A DNA stretch of 64,000 nucleotides from Chitinophaga pinensis (lineage in GTDB: Bacteria > Bacteroidota > Bacteroidia > Chitinophagales > Chitinophagaceae): the NCBI GenBank assembly GCA_902167325.1, contig LR632930.1, positions 2,294,001 through 2,358,000 on the forward strand, read 5' to 3'. The notes beneath the pieces are model-generated. The model was not told the DNA's origin and searched no databases. It saw only the letters and a list, made by a program, of their open reading frames with translations. The first letter of the stretch is position 1, and every line of letters begins with the position of its first letter. A program made the translations under genes and the position numbers. Of this stretch, positions 34,801-43,930 are shown piece after piece.

Positions 34801-37800
34801 TTATTGTTTGATGATTTTCTTAGTGGTTGTACCATACTTCGTTACGATCTGTACGAGGTACATACCAGGCGCTGTTTTCGACAGGTCCAGTTTAACGGTT
34901 TCGCCGCCTCTGGCCTGCCGTATGTTCACGACATTACCAGCCATATCCGTTACCCGCAGTTGCACGGTTGCTGCTTTCCTTGCATCTCCATCCAACGCTA
35001 CATATACAAACGCACCTGCAGGGTTCGGAAATACGCGGATGCCCGACTGGTCTGCTGCTGATTTTTCAGGCGATTCTATGCTTGTAATAAGCGCATCAGC
35101 AGGGTAAACCAGTTTCCGGTCGCCATCGTACCCTACTGCATAAACTGCCGTGGCAGTATCGGGGTACAGCACTTTGGTGAAGGAGTTATCATTACTGCCT
35201 GTTCCGATAATGGCCACATCTACCAGCGTATCATTTTTATATGTTTCAAAAGCTACGGCATGTTGCCATTGTGCGGCAGCTACTGTAACCACATTGTTGC
35301 TGTAGGTAACGCCAGTGCCGGCAGTGCCGGTAACGGGCTGCTGCAGCCTGTATGCGTTTACGCTGTTGGCAGAGAGGTAATTGATCACCGGAGAAACTGG
35401 TGCCGGGTAGTTCCTGGCTTTGATGGCATTGATGGTGGCCGTCACTTCCTGCTGGGTAATGGTGATCTGGCCGGGTGAATAGTCTTCAACCAGCTCATCG
35501 ATGGGAGCCAGCAGGCCTGATTGTATGAAGAAGTCGGTTAGGTCTTCTTTGACAACATCACAGGTGTTGATGATACAGTTTAAAATGAAGTCTTTATTCG
35601 TAAGGCCAGCTTCATTGGTGTTGCGTACCTTCTCCAGCATATCTCCCAGCCAGAAAGCCACGTCGGGTTGTGTGCCACCGGGAGCGGGTGTACCTGTCAG
35701 TCTTTGTTGTAAAGTAGGCAGATTTTTGCTGGCGCCTGCAGCCTGATAGTATAACTCCAGCTGCCAGAACAGAACCAGCCGTTTGAACACGTCGGGGTTG
35801 GACATGATGTGTCTCTTTTTCACCCGGCTGTGCAGGATAGCACCATTCATGCGCCCGCCGGTAATATCGGGCCGCACATCGTCTGGCGACACTGCTTCGT
35901 TTTCCAGTCTGGAGAATCCCGGGTAGGAGGTGCCCATCCTGTAATCGATCCAAACAGAGTACAGGTTATTGGTAACTTCTGTGGTGCCGGTCCATTTGAA
36001 TCCGTTCCTTACCTGGTTTACGTGGCCAAATTCGTGGGCAATACCCCAGGGAGACTCTACCACACCGGCCGCATTGGTAAGGCCGTGTTCGCCCCATGTA
36101 AGGTCGAAATGCGCTCCCCAGCCGCCGGCATACCATCCACCGTTGTAGGCCGACCATGCGAACATATGATTTTTAGGCACCTTGTTGTATTTGAACAGCC
36201 CCATCAGGATATACTCCGTCTTAACAATAGAGTCGTACACTGCGATCAGTGCCTTGCCTGATTGTGCTGAATTCGTCAGCATGGGGGCTTTGTGATAGTT
36301 CAGGTGTACGTATTTGCCTTTGATGTCGAGCGTGGGGTAGATCTGGTTGGTCAGGTACCTGAACCAGTCTGCATCCGTGTCTGTAACAGGATTATAATAT
36401 CCATTCACACTACCGCTGGCAATGTGGATGTTGATATTGGGAAGGGTGGTATCGTTGTTATAATAACTGATGTATCCAAGCCCGTCTGCCGAGATGTCGA
36501 TCACATTGAGGCCTTCGGCCAATGCGTAGCTCTGGTCAGTGATGGAGGTAGCGTTCCCAAAATCGGTAACCCTGAGAGATGGGGTAATGCCGTTTGTAGG
36601 CCCTACGAACAATACCGCTTTAGTACCTGCTTTAAATGCAATACCGGTTGGGTTTTCGAAAGGGTTGTAGGTGGATGTTTTCAATGCGGCAGCCACTGTG
36701 TTAACATCTTTGTACACCTGGTATGACTGGTACCGGAATTTCCTGTTGTAAGAGTTGTTGAAGATGCATTGCGCCAGTGTTTTAAAGAAGGGGATCGACA
36801 TGGTATCGATCCGGGCTTGTGTAACGCCGGGCTTCAGGGCGGAATACAGACTGTCGAACATGGTGCTGTAAACGGTGCCGGATGCTGCATTCTTTTTAAA
36901 GAATTCCATTTCTGCACAGCTGGCGAAATTACTTTGTCCGCTCAGTACTTTGATGATCACCGATTTGATATTCACTAATGGTGTGGGGAGTGTGATACGG
37001 GAAGGAGTGCCGCTGAATCCGAGATTGACGGATGTAGCCAGTACGGCAGGAGAATTGTTGGACGTTTTGTACCATACTTCCACATTCCCGAAATGCCCGT
37101 TGCCGCTGCCATCCTGCCGGGGAGTGTATACGATATAGTCGACCCGGTTATTCGCTTGCAGATTGTACGTCATGGTAATGGGGAAGCCGCCGCCTGCCCA
37201 TGAGGAATGGTAGAAAGTACTTTTATTGTTGTCTGTTGTTTTATCGATCCCTTCGCCTGCGCTGTTTGCTGCCGGAGAAACGGATGCGTTGGCTACCGTC
37301 ATCTTCGTATCCATGAAACCGGATAATCCGGTTCCGGGATTGGCACAGTCTACCGGGATGACCGCCGGGCTGGACGACCAGAATTTCATTTCCGCGCAGC
37401 TGGAGAAGTTGCCGGTAGCCTGTGTTACAACGAAGCGTACGTAAGCAGGTGTGTCTGCACCGCTGCCGGGGAGGTTGATAACCTTGATGGTGTTATCATT
37501 TGCCCAGGTGTAGTCTGCCACTTTCACGAAAGCGGTATTTGCCTTCCGGGTGTAGAGCGCTACCTTTTGCCATACGCCGTTAAGGCCGCTGGTTCTGGGA
37601 ACATACTCGATCTTGTTGATGTTGTTGACGCCATTGAAGTAAAAATCAACCGTGTCCGGGATGGCGTTGAGGCTCCAGTCTGAGTGATAAATGGTGGCAA
37701 CATCGCCATCGAAACATTTGTTGAGTTCCGCGCCGGGCTGGGCTGGCCGTGGAGAAGTTGCGTAGATGGGATTTACCTGGTACTGGGCAGCCGTGGTACT

Positions 37801-37842
37801 GCATAGCCCTATCCCTAAGAGTAGCATAGAAATATATCTCAT
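34801..37842 (-). CDS. Secreted M60-type zinc metallopeptidase with discoidin domains and a T9SS sorting domain
   Basis: From the ATG at 37842 the protein has 1013 residues with a signal peptide (MRYISMLLLGIGLCSTTAAQ). Two discoidin-type repeats follow (FDGDVATIYHSDW, and TDNNKSTFYHSSW). The catalytic domain shows HEFGH at residues 603-607 followed by GTTEVTNN, the HExxH...E arrangement of M60/enhancin-like enzymes. The last 80 residues (IRVFPNPAGAFVYV to TTKKIIKQ) are a type A C-terminal domain for type IX secretion. M60 enzymes cleave mucin-type glycoproteins in other Bacteroidota. An in-frame extension upstream of 37842 lacks signal features. Confidence 0.85.
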   Translation of the reverse strand: MRYISMLLLGIGLCSTTAAQYQVNPIYATSPRPAQPGAELNKCFDGDVATIYHSDWSLNAIPDTVDFYFNGVNNINKIEYVPRTSGLNGVWQKVALYTRKANTAFVKVADYTWANDNTIKVINLPGSGADTPAYVRFVVTQATGNFSSCAEMKFWSSSPAVIPVDCANPGTGLSGFMDTKMTVANASVSPAANSAGEGIDKTTDNNKSTFYHSSWAGGGFPITMTYNLQANNRVDYIVYTPRQDGSGNGHFGNVEVWYKTSNNSPAVLATSVNLGFSGTPSRITLPTPLVNIKSVIIKVLSGQSNFASCAEMEFFKKNAASGTVYSTMFDSLYSALKPGVTQARIDTMSIPFFKTLAQCIFNNSYNRKFRYQSYQVYKDVNTVAAALKTSTYNPFENPTGIAFKAGTKAVLFVGPTNGITPSLRVTDFGNATSITDQSYALAEGLNVIDISADGLGYISYYNNDTTLPNINIHIASGSVNGYYNPVTDTDADWFRYLTNQIYPTLDIKGKYVHLNYHKAPMLTNSAQSGKALIAVYDSIVKTEYILMGLFKYNKVPKNHMFAWSAYNGGWYAGGWGAHFDLTWGEHGLTNAAGVVESPWGIAHEFGHVNQVRNGFKWTGTTEVTNNLYSVWIDYRMGTSYPGFSRLENEAVSPDDVRPDITGGRMNGAILHSRVKKRHIMSNPDVFKRLVLFWQLELYYQAAGASKNLPTLQQRLTGTPAPGGTQPDVAFWLGDMLEKVRNTNEAGLTNKDFILNCIINTCDVVKEDLTDFFIQSGLLAPIDELVEDYSPGQITITQQEVTATINAIKARNYPAPVSPVINYLSANSVNAYRLQQPVTGTAGTGVTYSNNVVTVAAAQWQHAVAFETYKNDTLVDVAIIGTGSNDNSFTKVLYPDTATAVYAVGYDGDRKLVYPADALITSIESPEKSAADQSGIRVFPNPAGAFVYVALDGDARKAATVQLRVTDMAGNVVNIRQARGGETVKLDLSKTAPGMYLVQIVTKYGTTTKKIIKQ

Positions 37843-38051
37843 AAATAACTGGTTAAGTGCTTCTTCATACAAACTAAATCCGCTACGCTGCTCAGGGGAG
37901 CAACGTGCATGCCGGGTCACAATTATTCTATCGTAGGGGAAACTTCCTGATTCAATAATTAGCTTATCACAATTAGATTTTGGTACCGGGTTCTCTTCAG
38001 GAGGGTTTCGTCCTCCTAATATATCACATTTTTAATAAATCCGGAAGCCGG

Positions 38052-38393
38052 TTATTTCCCTGCGAGGAAATCGCCGTCTATGATCAGCAGTGTTACGCCG
38101 CTTTCTGTACGGGAGCGATGGATGCTTTCGTTGTCGGAAACGATGTAAGTCATACCGGTTTGCAGGGTGTAGGTTTCACCATCTTTCAGTTCGCTGTCGA
38201 AGCTGCCCTGCAGGCAATGAACGATATGGCCTTTGGCGCACCAATGGTCTGCGAGGTAACCGGGGGAGTAGGTGACGATGCGGAGGCGGAGACCAGGATA
38301 TTGCATGGCTTGCCATTGTGCGTTGCCGGTTTCGCCAGGGTGCAGGGTGGGAGCGATCGTGTTCCAGTTGATGGTGGTAAATGGAATGGACAT
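38052..38393 (-). CDS. DHCW-motif cupin-fold protein
   Basis: A 113-residue cupin beginning MSIPFTTINWNTIAPTLHPG, with the segment LADHWCAKGHIVHCLQGSFD that resembles the DHCW-motif cupin family, and a second cupin motif ending in DNESIHRSRTESG. No catalytic role is established for the family. It stands alone between a peptidase gene and a tRNA gene. Confidence 0.82.
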   Translation of the reverse strand: MSIPFTTINWNTIAPTLHPGETGNAQWQAMQYPGLRLRIVTYSPGYLADHWCAKGHIVHCLQGSFDSELKDGETYTLQTGMTYIVSDNESIHRSRTESGVTLLIIDGDFLAGK

Positions 38394-38426
38394 GATACAG
38401 GATTTTGGGGTGGCTAAAAACGAAAA

Positions 38427-38454
38427 AAGCCCCGCAGTATTGCAGGGCTTTTTT
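38427..38454 (-). terminator. Terminator of tRNA-Val copy 1
   Basis: AAGCCCCGCA pairs with TGCAGGGCTT; on the minus strand the one mismatch becomes a G-U pair and a run of T follows. It lies five bases beyond the tRNA 3' end. Confidence 0.75.
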
Positions 38455-38458
38455 GGTG

Positions 38459-38533
38459 TGGGAGCTGGCGGATTCGAACCGTCGACCCTCTGCTTGTAAG
38501 GCAGATGCTCTGAACCAGCTGAGCTAAGCTCCC
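38459..38533 (-). tRNA. tRNA-Val (anticodon TAC), copy 1
   Basis: A 75-base cloverleaf on the minus strand. The acceptor stem GGGAGCT pairs with AGCTCCC, the anticodon arm is TCTGC-CTTACAA-GCAGA with anticodon TAC, and the T-arm contains GGTTCGAATCC. Discriminator base A; CCA is not encoded. The sequence is identical to the copy at 42487. Confidence 0.96.
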
Positions 38534-38566
38534 TTTTTGTTGAACGCTTGTCGTTCGATGGGAGTG

Positions 38567-38597
38567 CAAATATATAGACAAATATTTCAAAAACAAT
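38567..38597 (-). promoter_or_regulatory. Promoter of tRNA-Val copy 1
   Basis: On the minus strand ATTG, 19 bases, then TATATTTG (a perfect -7 box at 38574 to 38567). Its leader up to the tRNA is nearly the same as in copy 2. Confidence 0.6.
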
Positions 38598-38640
38598 CAG
38601 CTGCGCAGATATTTTTTTTAGTGATTTATGTCAGCGCGTA

Positions 38641-38668
38641 GAAAGCCCCGCAATTCTGCGGGGCTTTC
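38641..38668 (-). terminator. Hairpin after the multi-pass membrane protein gene
   Basis: A perfect 12-base inverted repeat GAAAGCCCCGCA with TGCGGGGCTTTC and a 4-base loop, 5 bases beyond the stop at 38673. The T-run is weak on both strands. Confidence 0.6.
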
Positions 38669-38672
38669 ATTA

Positions 38673-40076
38673 TTATTCCGGATAAGATTCAGTAATCAGC
38701 AATGCATCTTCATCATGTAATGCAGGATGAAATATTTCCAGCATCACATAAAAAGATGCCAGTGCAGCTGTCGAAAAAAGTAATACGAGTGGTAATACTT
38801 CAAAGAGAGACAGCGCCATAATAGCGATGTTCAGTATCACGATGAGGTGCACCGCCTTCCGGTGATTATATAGCAGGATGTATCCCAGCACTTTTATAAA
38901 ATACAGCGCGATGATGATGATGAGCGATAGCCTTATGAACTGGTATTCTCCCGAACTTTCTTCCCTGAAATAAGAAGGGTAGGTGCTGCTGAATGCACTG
39001 TTGTACGCCAGCCAGGTACGGATCACGTTAATGATCGCAACAATGATCCCCAGTGCCACGATCCAGTGTGCCAGCGGGGAAGTATTACGCTGAATGTAAA
39101 ATGTTGCGTTTTCTTTCCGCGAATTATGTTCCTGCACGGCTTCGCAATTGAAGAATACAGCCAGCAGGTTGAACAGGGGGATGTAATGCATGGCATAAAT
39201 AAGTCCGTTAGACATTTTAACGGTAGCCATTCTCCCGGTGATGATATTCCGCATCAGGTAGAGACTGACAAATATTGCTGCGAATGCCAGTACCGCCATG
39301 ATGAATAATACCGCAGATAGTACTACACCGGTAATGCCTTCGAAGAGGGAGGCGGAACTGAGCACGATGTAAAGGAAACTCATGGAACCCGTCAGCTGGA
39401 ACGCGCTGCCAATGATCGTCATGAATAACACAAAGTACATGAAAGCATATGTCTTTTTACCGGTCACCAATACCTTCGAGCGCAGCAATGATTTGTATTC
39501 CGGGATAGTGAAGTAATTATCCAGCAGGAATGCGAATGCATGAAAGATATAAGGTGTCGCAAAACCGGTTAGCCCTACGAGTGTAAACTGAAACACGCGC
39601 ATGCCCGTATGGAGCGGTATATCGGGCGATAGCGCCATGTTTGAGTTGATGAAATTGACGAATGCTGAAGACCCTGCTGAGAGAAAGATCCACAGCAGTA
39701 CACCCTTCACAAAGAACTTGCTGCCATCCTGTACATATTGCCGTGCCAGCAGGCAGATCAATACAAAGCAATTGTTGATCAGGATATGCCATCCGACATT
39801 GCCTTCACGCGAAATGATGAGGCTGCTAAGGAAGATGGCGGCAGTTTGTGCGATGAGCCACACGGTGCCGTAGCGGGTGAGTTTCTTCCAGTCGCGCGCC
39901 TGTAAGAAAATCCATGCAGTAAAAAGTAAGAACGGAAGTCCGGATAAAATCTGCAGGGAAGGGCGGTTGATACTGTTCAGCAAGAAGACGGACACGCCAG
40001 CGGCCGCAACCTGTGCGAGTCCGGGTATCCATTGCTGCCGGATGGTTTTAACCTGGTCAGGTAAGAAATAAGGCAT
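38673..40076 (-). CDS. Multi-pass membrane protein of unknown function
   Basis: From the ATG at 40076 the protein has 467 residues and about 12-13 hydrophobic helices with short loops. I do not recognise its family and see no transporter or enzyme motif. A 15-residue in-frame extension from 40121 is possible. It lies between two tRNA-Val copies, in what may be an accessory segment. Confidence 0.7.
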   Translation of the reverse strand: MPYFLPDQVKTIRQQWIPGLAQVAAAGVSVFLLNSINRPSLQILSGLPFLLFTAWIFLQARDWKKLTRYGTVWLIAQTAAIFLSSLIISREGNVGWHILINNCFVLICLLARQYVQDGSKFFVKGVLLWIFLSAGSSAFVNFINSNMALSPDIPLHTGMRVFQFTLVGLTGFATPYIFHAFAFLLDNYFTIPEYKSLLRSKVLVTGKKTYAFMYFVLFMTIIGSAFQLTGSMSFLYIVLSSASLFEGITGVVLSAVLFIMAVLAFAAIFVSLYLMRNIITGRMATVKMSNGLIYAMHYIPLFNLLAVFFNCEAVQEHNSRKENATFYIQRNTSPLAHWIVALGIIVAIINVIRTWLAYNSAFSSTYPSYFREESSGEYQFIRLSLIIIIALYFIKVLGYILLYNHRKAVHLIVILNIAIMALSLFEVLPLVLLFSTAALASFYVMLEIFHPALHDEDALLITESYPE

Positions 40077-40257
40077 AAGATATAGGTTATAGGAGTATGG
40101 TTTGGATTCTAAATATAGCATTAATCATAATGTATGAAAGTATAGCGCACCAAATTGGACGGTTTGGGGGATATATAAAGCTTTCCGGGAATGGTTACCC
40201 ATTTTCCGGAAGTGGTAACTGCTTTGCCGGACCTTGCAGATTCAAACAGCATTGACA

Positions 40258-40968
40258 ATGAGAGAATTTATTAAGTGGACCGCCGGCATAGTGGCCTCCG
40301 CGATGGTCTTCACAGCATGTTCCAAAGATGAGAAAGTGCCTGTGCAAACCGGGAATTACAACAAACTGATAACAGTGGGAAATTTCAACGGAGATACCAC
40401 TACCAGCAAAGTGATGATCTATTTCAGTCTTGAAAAGGAAAAGGCCTGCTCTCCGAAAAACCTGCTGAGTACCGATTGGGATATCTCTTTCGGAGGCAAC
40501 GCCAACTCTTCCATAGCGGGTAATTTCGGCGCCAATACTGCAGAAAATACCACTGCCGGAAAGGGTGGCCCGGGTAAGGGCGGTGTGCTGATCATCGATA
40601 AGCCCTTCGATCAGGTTACACGCGTGCCGGACGGAGCAGTATTCAATACCACATCCGGCGGTGCAGGTCTCGATTCTGCCGGGTTCTTCGGTACCACCAC
40701 CGGCTGGTGCGTGTACGACTTTGCAGGTACCCTCCGTACCACAAAAGGCATCGGTGGTAACAATGCCACTACACAAAAGCACACTGTTTGGGCACGGCCA
40801 GACCGTACCATCATCGTGCGCACCGCCAACGGATTATATGCCAAGCTGAAAATAACCAGTATGTATAAAGATGCGCCCGCAGAACCGGTAACCGCTACCG
40901 CAAGGCCCTTCTTCCATTTCCAGTACGTATTGGCAGCACCCGGCTCTACCGACTTGACGATCAAATGA
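40258..40968 (+). CDS. HmuY-like lipoprotein
   Basis: A 236-residue lipoprotein (lipobox MVFTACSKD, start ATG at 40258). It carries YFSLEKEKACSPKNLLSTDWDISFGGN, the N-terminal block typical of HmuY-family proteins, and a late KLKITSMYKDAPAEP segment. HmuY in Porphyromonas binds haem at the cell surface and passes it to a TonB receptor. No such receptor is adjacent here and haem ligation cannot be judged, so the ligand is open. Confidence 0.78.
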   Translation: MREFIKWTAGIVASAMVFTACSKDEKVPVQTGNYNKLITVGNFNGDTTTSKVMIYFSLEKEKACSPKNLLSTDWDISFGGNANSSIAGNFGANTAENTTAGKGGPGKGGVLIIDKPFDQVTRVPDGAVFNTTSGGAGLDSAGFFGTTTGWCVYDFAGTLRTTKGIGGNNATTQKHTVWARPDRTIIVRTANGLYAKLKITSMYKDAPAEPVTATARPFFHFQYVLAAPGSTDLTIK

Positions 40969-41012
40969 GAACCTTTATTTTAATATGCTGCTAAAACCGA
41001 CGATTAACAAGT

Positions 41013-41041
41013 AACGTCCCGCTTCGCCGGGACGTTTTGTA
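41013..41041 (+). terminator. Terminator of the HmuY-like gene
   Basis: AACGTCCCG (41013-41021) pairs with CGGGACGTT (41028-41036), followed by TTGTATT. Confidence 0.75.
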
Positions 41042-41219
41042 TTATAACCATGGCATTGGGTTTAACTGGCTTATATGTACAGTTGAAATGTAAGCGTCTG
41101 AATGGCTCATCTATGCTTATTCGTGCTTATTTGAAGCAGGTATGAAGCAGGGAACCAGATTGCATCTCGGGGGGAACTACAGGTAAAACAGCAAGGATGT
41201 GCGTTGAGAAGGTGGACTT

Positions 41220-41252
41220 GATGCGGAGGTGATGCGGATGTGATGCGGAGGC
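41220..41252. repeat. Tandem repeat of three 11-base units
   Basis: GATGCGGAGGT, GATGCGGATGT and GATGCGGAGGC follow one another without spacing, differing at one or two positions. They lie in a non-coding region downstream of the DUF6266-like gene. Confidence 0.8.
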
Positions 41253-41406
41253 GGTGTGAAGGTGATAGCAGGCCTGTAAAGTGAAGATCGGGTGCCTGCG
41301 GCCCATGGTAATGGCTGGCGGAGGGGTGGCCTGCCGGGTAGACTTGGGTTCCAAACTGTTTGATAATTAATTCCTTATAACAAAATCTCTCTACTATGGC
41401 GGTGTG

Positions 41407-42189
41407 TTATTCCCGCTGGATGGGGGCCTGTTCGTTTTGAGCGGGCGCGGTGTTACGGACAGGTGCTGTTGTTATGATGGGTAGTTCCTTACCGGGTTTT
41501 GCTTTGGTGAGGGGCGCTTTCTGCGGCTGGTTTTCCTCAACCGCAATGATGTCTGCTACTTCGAACTTCCGGTCACGGATATCAAAATCTTCCCAAAAGA
41601 ACTTTAGCTGTACAACTACTACCAGGGTGCCTTTACCGGGTACGTTGACCCACAGATCCGCGCCTTCGAACTGATGGAAGTGCTGGCGGGGCTGGTTTAG
41701 ATCGATGCTGATCCGGGCAGAATCTGTACCTGTAACGGTACGGGTACTAAAGTCGATCCGGGAGGCGATCACTTTTATCTCCATGCGAACGGCTTCCTCA
41801 CACACAGGCAAAGACTGTGGGGGGATGTGCAGCTTGCCGTCTTTGGAGAACACAGGCCGCTGTCCGAAGAACTTACTGAGACCGGTGTGTCCATTAAAGC
41901 GGAAGTTGACCAGGCCTGCGTGGTTGTTCCTGCCGGCCTTTACAATGTAGCTGTTCAGGCGGTTTACGAGGAACTGATCCGGGTGGATGTCCAGTTCAGG
42001 AACGAAGGCACTGCGGATAAGGGCGCCTTTACGGCTGGCAGCGCCGAACCACTTCGCAGCGCGGCGGGTGTTATCCGTCTGCCGGACCTTATCCGGCACC
42101 GTGCGCAAACAGTGCTTACCATTGCGCTGGTAGGAAATGATATTACCGAGCCTGCCGGTAAATGGAATTAAAGAATTTAAGATGGCCAT
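41407..42189 (-). CDS. DUF6266-like protein
   Basis: A 260-residue protein with an N-terminal block typical of a Bacteroidota family I recall as DUF6266: FTGRLGNIISYQRNGKHCLR, then TRRAAKWFGAASRKGALIR. The rest is beta-rich and the C-terminal 40 residues are low complexity (Pro, Ala, Gln). No signal peptide or membrane helix is seen. Function unknown. The gene is flanked by short repeats and lies between the two tRNA-Val copies. Confidence 0.7.
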   Translation of the reverse strand: MAILNSLIPFTGRLGNIISYQRNGKHCLRTVPDKVRQTDNTRRAAKWFGAASRKGALIRSAFVPELDIHPDQFLVNRLNSYIVKAGRNNHAGLVNFRFNGHTGLSKFFGQRPVFSKDGKLHIPPQSLPVCEEAVRMEIKVIASRIDFSTRTVTGTDSARISIDLNQPRQHFHQFEGADLWVNVPGKGTLVVVVQLKFFWEDFDIRDRKFEVADIIAVEENQPQKAPLTKAKPGKELPIITTAPVRNTAPAQNEQAPIQRE

Positions 42190-42221
42190 AATATTGAGAT
42201 TTTATTAGCCTGAAAATACAG

Positions 42222-42284
42222 AAACCGCAAGGGAGCGTTGGCCGGGGGGATTGAAGGATATCTAATGCCGTGGTATTGCGGTTT
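42222..42284. repeat. Nine-base inverted repeat with long spacer
   Basis: AAACCGCAA at 42222-42230 is matched by TTGCGGTTT at 42276-42284. It lies just upstream of the DUF6266-like gene. It may be chance or a structural or regulatory site. Confidence 0.4.
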
Positions 42285-42452
42285 GCAGGATGACGAAAAG
42301 CCGAAGCAGTCTGGCTGAATAATTTCGAAGCTAACAGTATTATGGGGTTAGAAGTTTTCGAAAAATGGAATGTTCCTAATGGCCGCCAGCCGATATAAAG
42401 ATGAGTGCTGAAACTGGGATGGGGAATAAAAGTAAGTGCAAACTAATGGGCA

Positions 42453-42485
42453 TAAAAAAAAGCCCCGCATATTTGCGAGGCTTTT
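42453..42485 (-). terminator. Terminator of tRNA-Val copy 2
   Basis: AAAGCCCCGCA pairs with TGCGAGGCTTT; the mismatch becomes a G-U pair on the minus strand, and eight T follow. It is close in sequence to the terminator of copy 1. Confidence 0.78.
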
Positions 42486-42486
42486 G

Positions 42487-42561
42487 TGGGAGCTGGCGGA
42501 TTCGAACCGTCGACCCTCTGCTTGTAAGGCAGATGCTCTGAACCAGCTGAGCTAAGCTCCC
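42487..42561 (-). tRNA. tRNA-Val (anticodon TAC), copy 2
   Basis: A 75-base cloverleaf identical to the copy at 38459, in the same orientation. Anticodon TAC in the loop CTTACAA; acceptor GGGAGCT with AGCTCCC; discriminator A; CCA not encoded. Confidence 0.96.
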
Positions 42562-42593
42562 TTTTTGTGAACGCTTTTCGTTCGTTGGGATTG

Positions 42594-42624
42594 CAAAGGT
42601 AGGAAGTTTTTTATTGTTGCCAAA
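42594..42624 (-). promoter_or_regulatory. Consensus promoter of tRNA-Val copy 2
   Basis: On the minus strand TTTG (42624 to 42621), a 19-base spacer and TACCTTTG (42601 to 42594). This is an exact match to the Bacteroidota consensus at both boxes and in spacing. Confidence 0.85.
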
Positions 42625-42641
42625 TTTTTTTTGAAAAAGTT

Positions 42642-43922
42642 TTAGCGCAGTTCCCAATCCACTAATCTGTTGCTCCATTCTTCGCGGAAAGGCGTGGAGA
42701 TTTTGATGTAGTTATCGGTATAACCATCCATCATACCATCTTTCCCGTGGGATTCAAAAAGCACTTTGCGTGTTTGGCCGGTATGCTGCTCCGTGAAGAA
42801 CGACATTTTTTTGTGGCTGAGGTTACGCAGTGCCTTGTTCCGCTCGTTGCGAACATTCACCGGTACAACCGGTTTGATGGTGAGGGCATGGGTATTATCG
42901 CGCTCACTGTACGTGAACACGTGTAAGTAGGAGATATCAAGATCGTGCAGGAAGTCGTACGTTTCCTGGAAATGGGCATCGCTTTCAGAAGGGAAGCCCA
43001 CGATAACATCCACACCAATGGCGCAATGCGGCATTTTTTCCCTGATGCGCGCTACTTTTTCGGTATACAGCTCACGGCGGTAACGGCGGCGCATCAGCGC
43101 GAGGATGTCGTTACTGCCGCTTTGCAGGGGAATATGGAAGTGGGGCATGAACTTATTGCTCTGTGCCACGAAATCGATGATCTCGTCGGTCAGCAGGTTG
43201 GGTTCGATGCTGGAGATACGGTAGCGCTCAATACCCTCTACCTGATCCAGTTCCCGGATAAGGTCATAGAACGATTCTTCTCTTTTTTTGCCTCCTTCGA
43301 AGCCTTTGCCGAAATCGCCCAGGTTTACCCCGGTGAGTACGATCTCTTTTACGCCGTTGCCGGCCAGTTCGCGGACATTGCCCAGTACGTTAGCGATACT
43401 GTCGCTCCGGGATATGCCCCGTGCCATGGGGATGGTGCAGAAGGAGCAGGTATAGTCACAGCCATCCTGTACCTTGAGGAAGGTACGGGTACGATCGTTC
43501 AGGGAATAGCTGGAATGGAAGGTGTTAACGTCTTCAATATCGCAGGAGCATACTTTGGCACCGTTATCGCCCTTGGTAAGCTCGCGGATATGGTCTGCAA
43601 TATTGAATTTTTCGGCAGCGCCAAGTACGAGGTCTACCCCGGGGATGCTGGCGATCTCCGTGGGTTTGAGTTGGGCATAGCAGCCGGTAATGACTACCAT
43701 GGAGCCGGGGGAGCGGCGCTGAATGCGGCGTACGAGGTGGCGGCATTCCTTATCGGCATTATCGGTAACGGAACAGGTGTTGATCACATAAACATCTGCT
43801 ATATCATCAAATTCCTTCCGCACAAACCCGTCCTTTTCCATCATCCGCCCGATGGTGGATGTCTCTGAAAAGTTCAGTTTACAGCCTAATGTGTGAAATG
43901 CCACTGATTTTGTACCTGTCAT
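42642..43922 (-). CDS. mtaB: tRNA ct6A37/t6A37 methylthiotransferase MtaB
   Basis: A 426-residue radical SAM enzyme. The N-terminal methylthiotransferase domain has three cysteines for an iron-sulfur cluster (TLGCKLN, INTCSVTD, ITGCYAQL), and the radical SAM motif is CDYTCSFC. A C-terminal TRAM-like region follows. It adds a methylthio group to t6A37 of tRNAs. A -7 box TACCTTTG (minus strand, 43938 to 43931) is so close to the ATG that the mRNA would be almost leaderless. Confidence 0.94.
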   Translation of the reverse strand: MTGTKSVAFHTLGCKLNFSETSTIGRMMEKDGFVRKEFDDIADVYVINTCSVTDNADKECRHLVRRIQRRSPGSMVVITGCYAQLKPTEIASIPGVDLVLGAAEKFNIADHIRELTKGDNGAKVCSCDIEDVNTFHSSYSLNDRTRTFLKVQDGCDYTCSFCTIPMARGISRSDSIANVLGNVRELAGNGVKEIVLTGVNLGDFGKGFEGGKKREESFYDLIRELDQVEGIERYRISSIEPNLLTDEIIDFVAQSNKFMPHFHIPLQSGSNDILALMRRRYRRELYTEKVARIREKMPHCAIGVDVIVGFPSESDAHFQETYDFLHDLDISYLHVFTYSERDNTHALTIKPVVPVNVRNERNKALRNLSHKKMSFFTEQHTGQTRKVLFESHGKDGMMDGYTDNYIKISTPFREEWSNRLVDWELR

Positions 43923-43930
43923 AAGGATGG

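Larger units (their letters stand above)
40969..41406. other. Long intergenic stretch with short repeats
   Basis: No credible gene is seen. It holds a terminator at 41013-41041, doubled short words (TGCTTATT twice near 41114-41131, GAAGCAGG twice near 41133-41150) and a period-11 tandem repeat at 41220-41252. Confidence 0.6.

Noticed and set aside
37843..37920. 26-residue N-terminal extension of the M60-like protein
   Set aside because: It would precede a perfect signal peptide and has no conserved sequence.
41220..41252. CRISPR array
   Set aside because: Units of 11 bases with no spacers are far too short, and no cas genes are present.
41127..41354. 75-residue minus-strand open frame across the 11-base repeats
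   Set aside because: It is a low-complexity translation of the repeats, with no start signals or homology.
38459..42561. Integrative element with an integrase at the tRNA-Val genes
   Set aside because: No integrase, recombinase or transposase is encoded between the copies; only the duplicated tRNA suggests past recombination.
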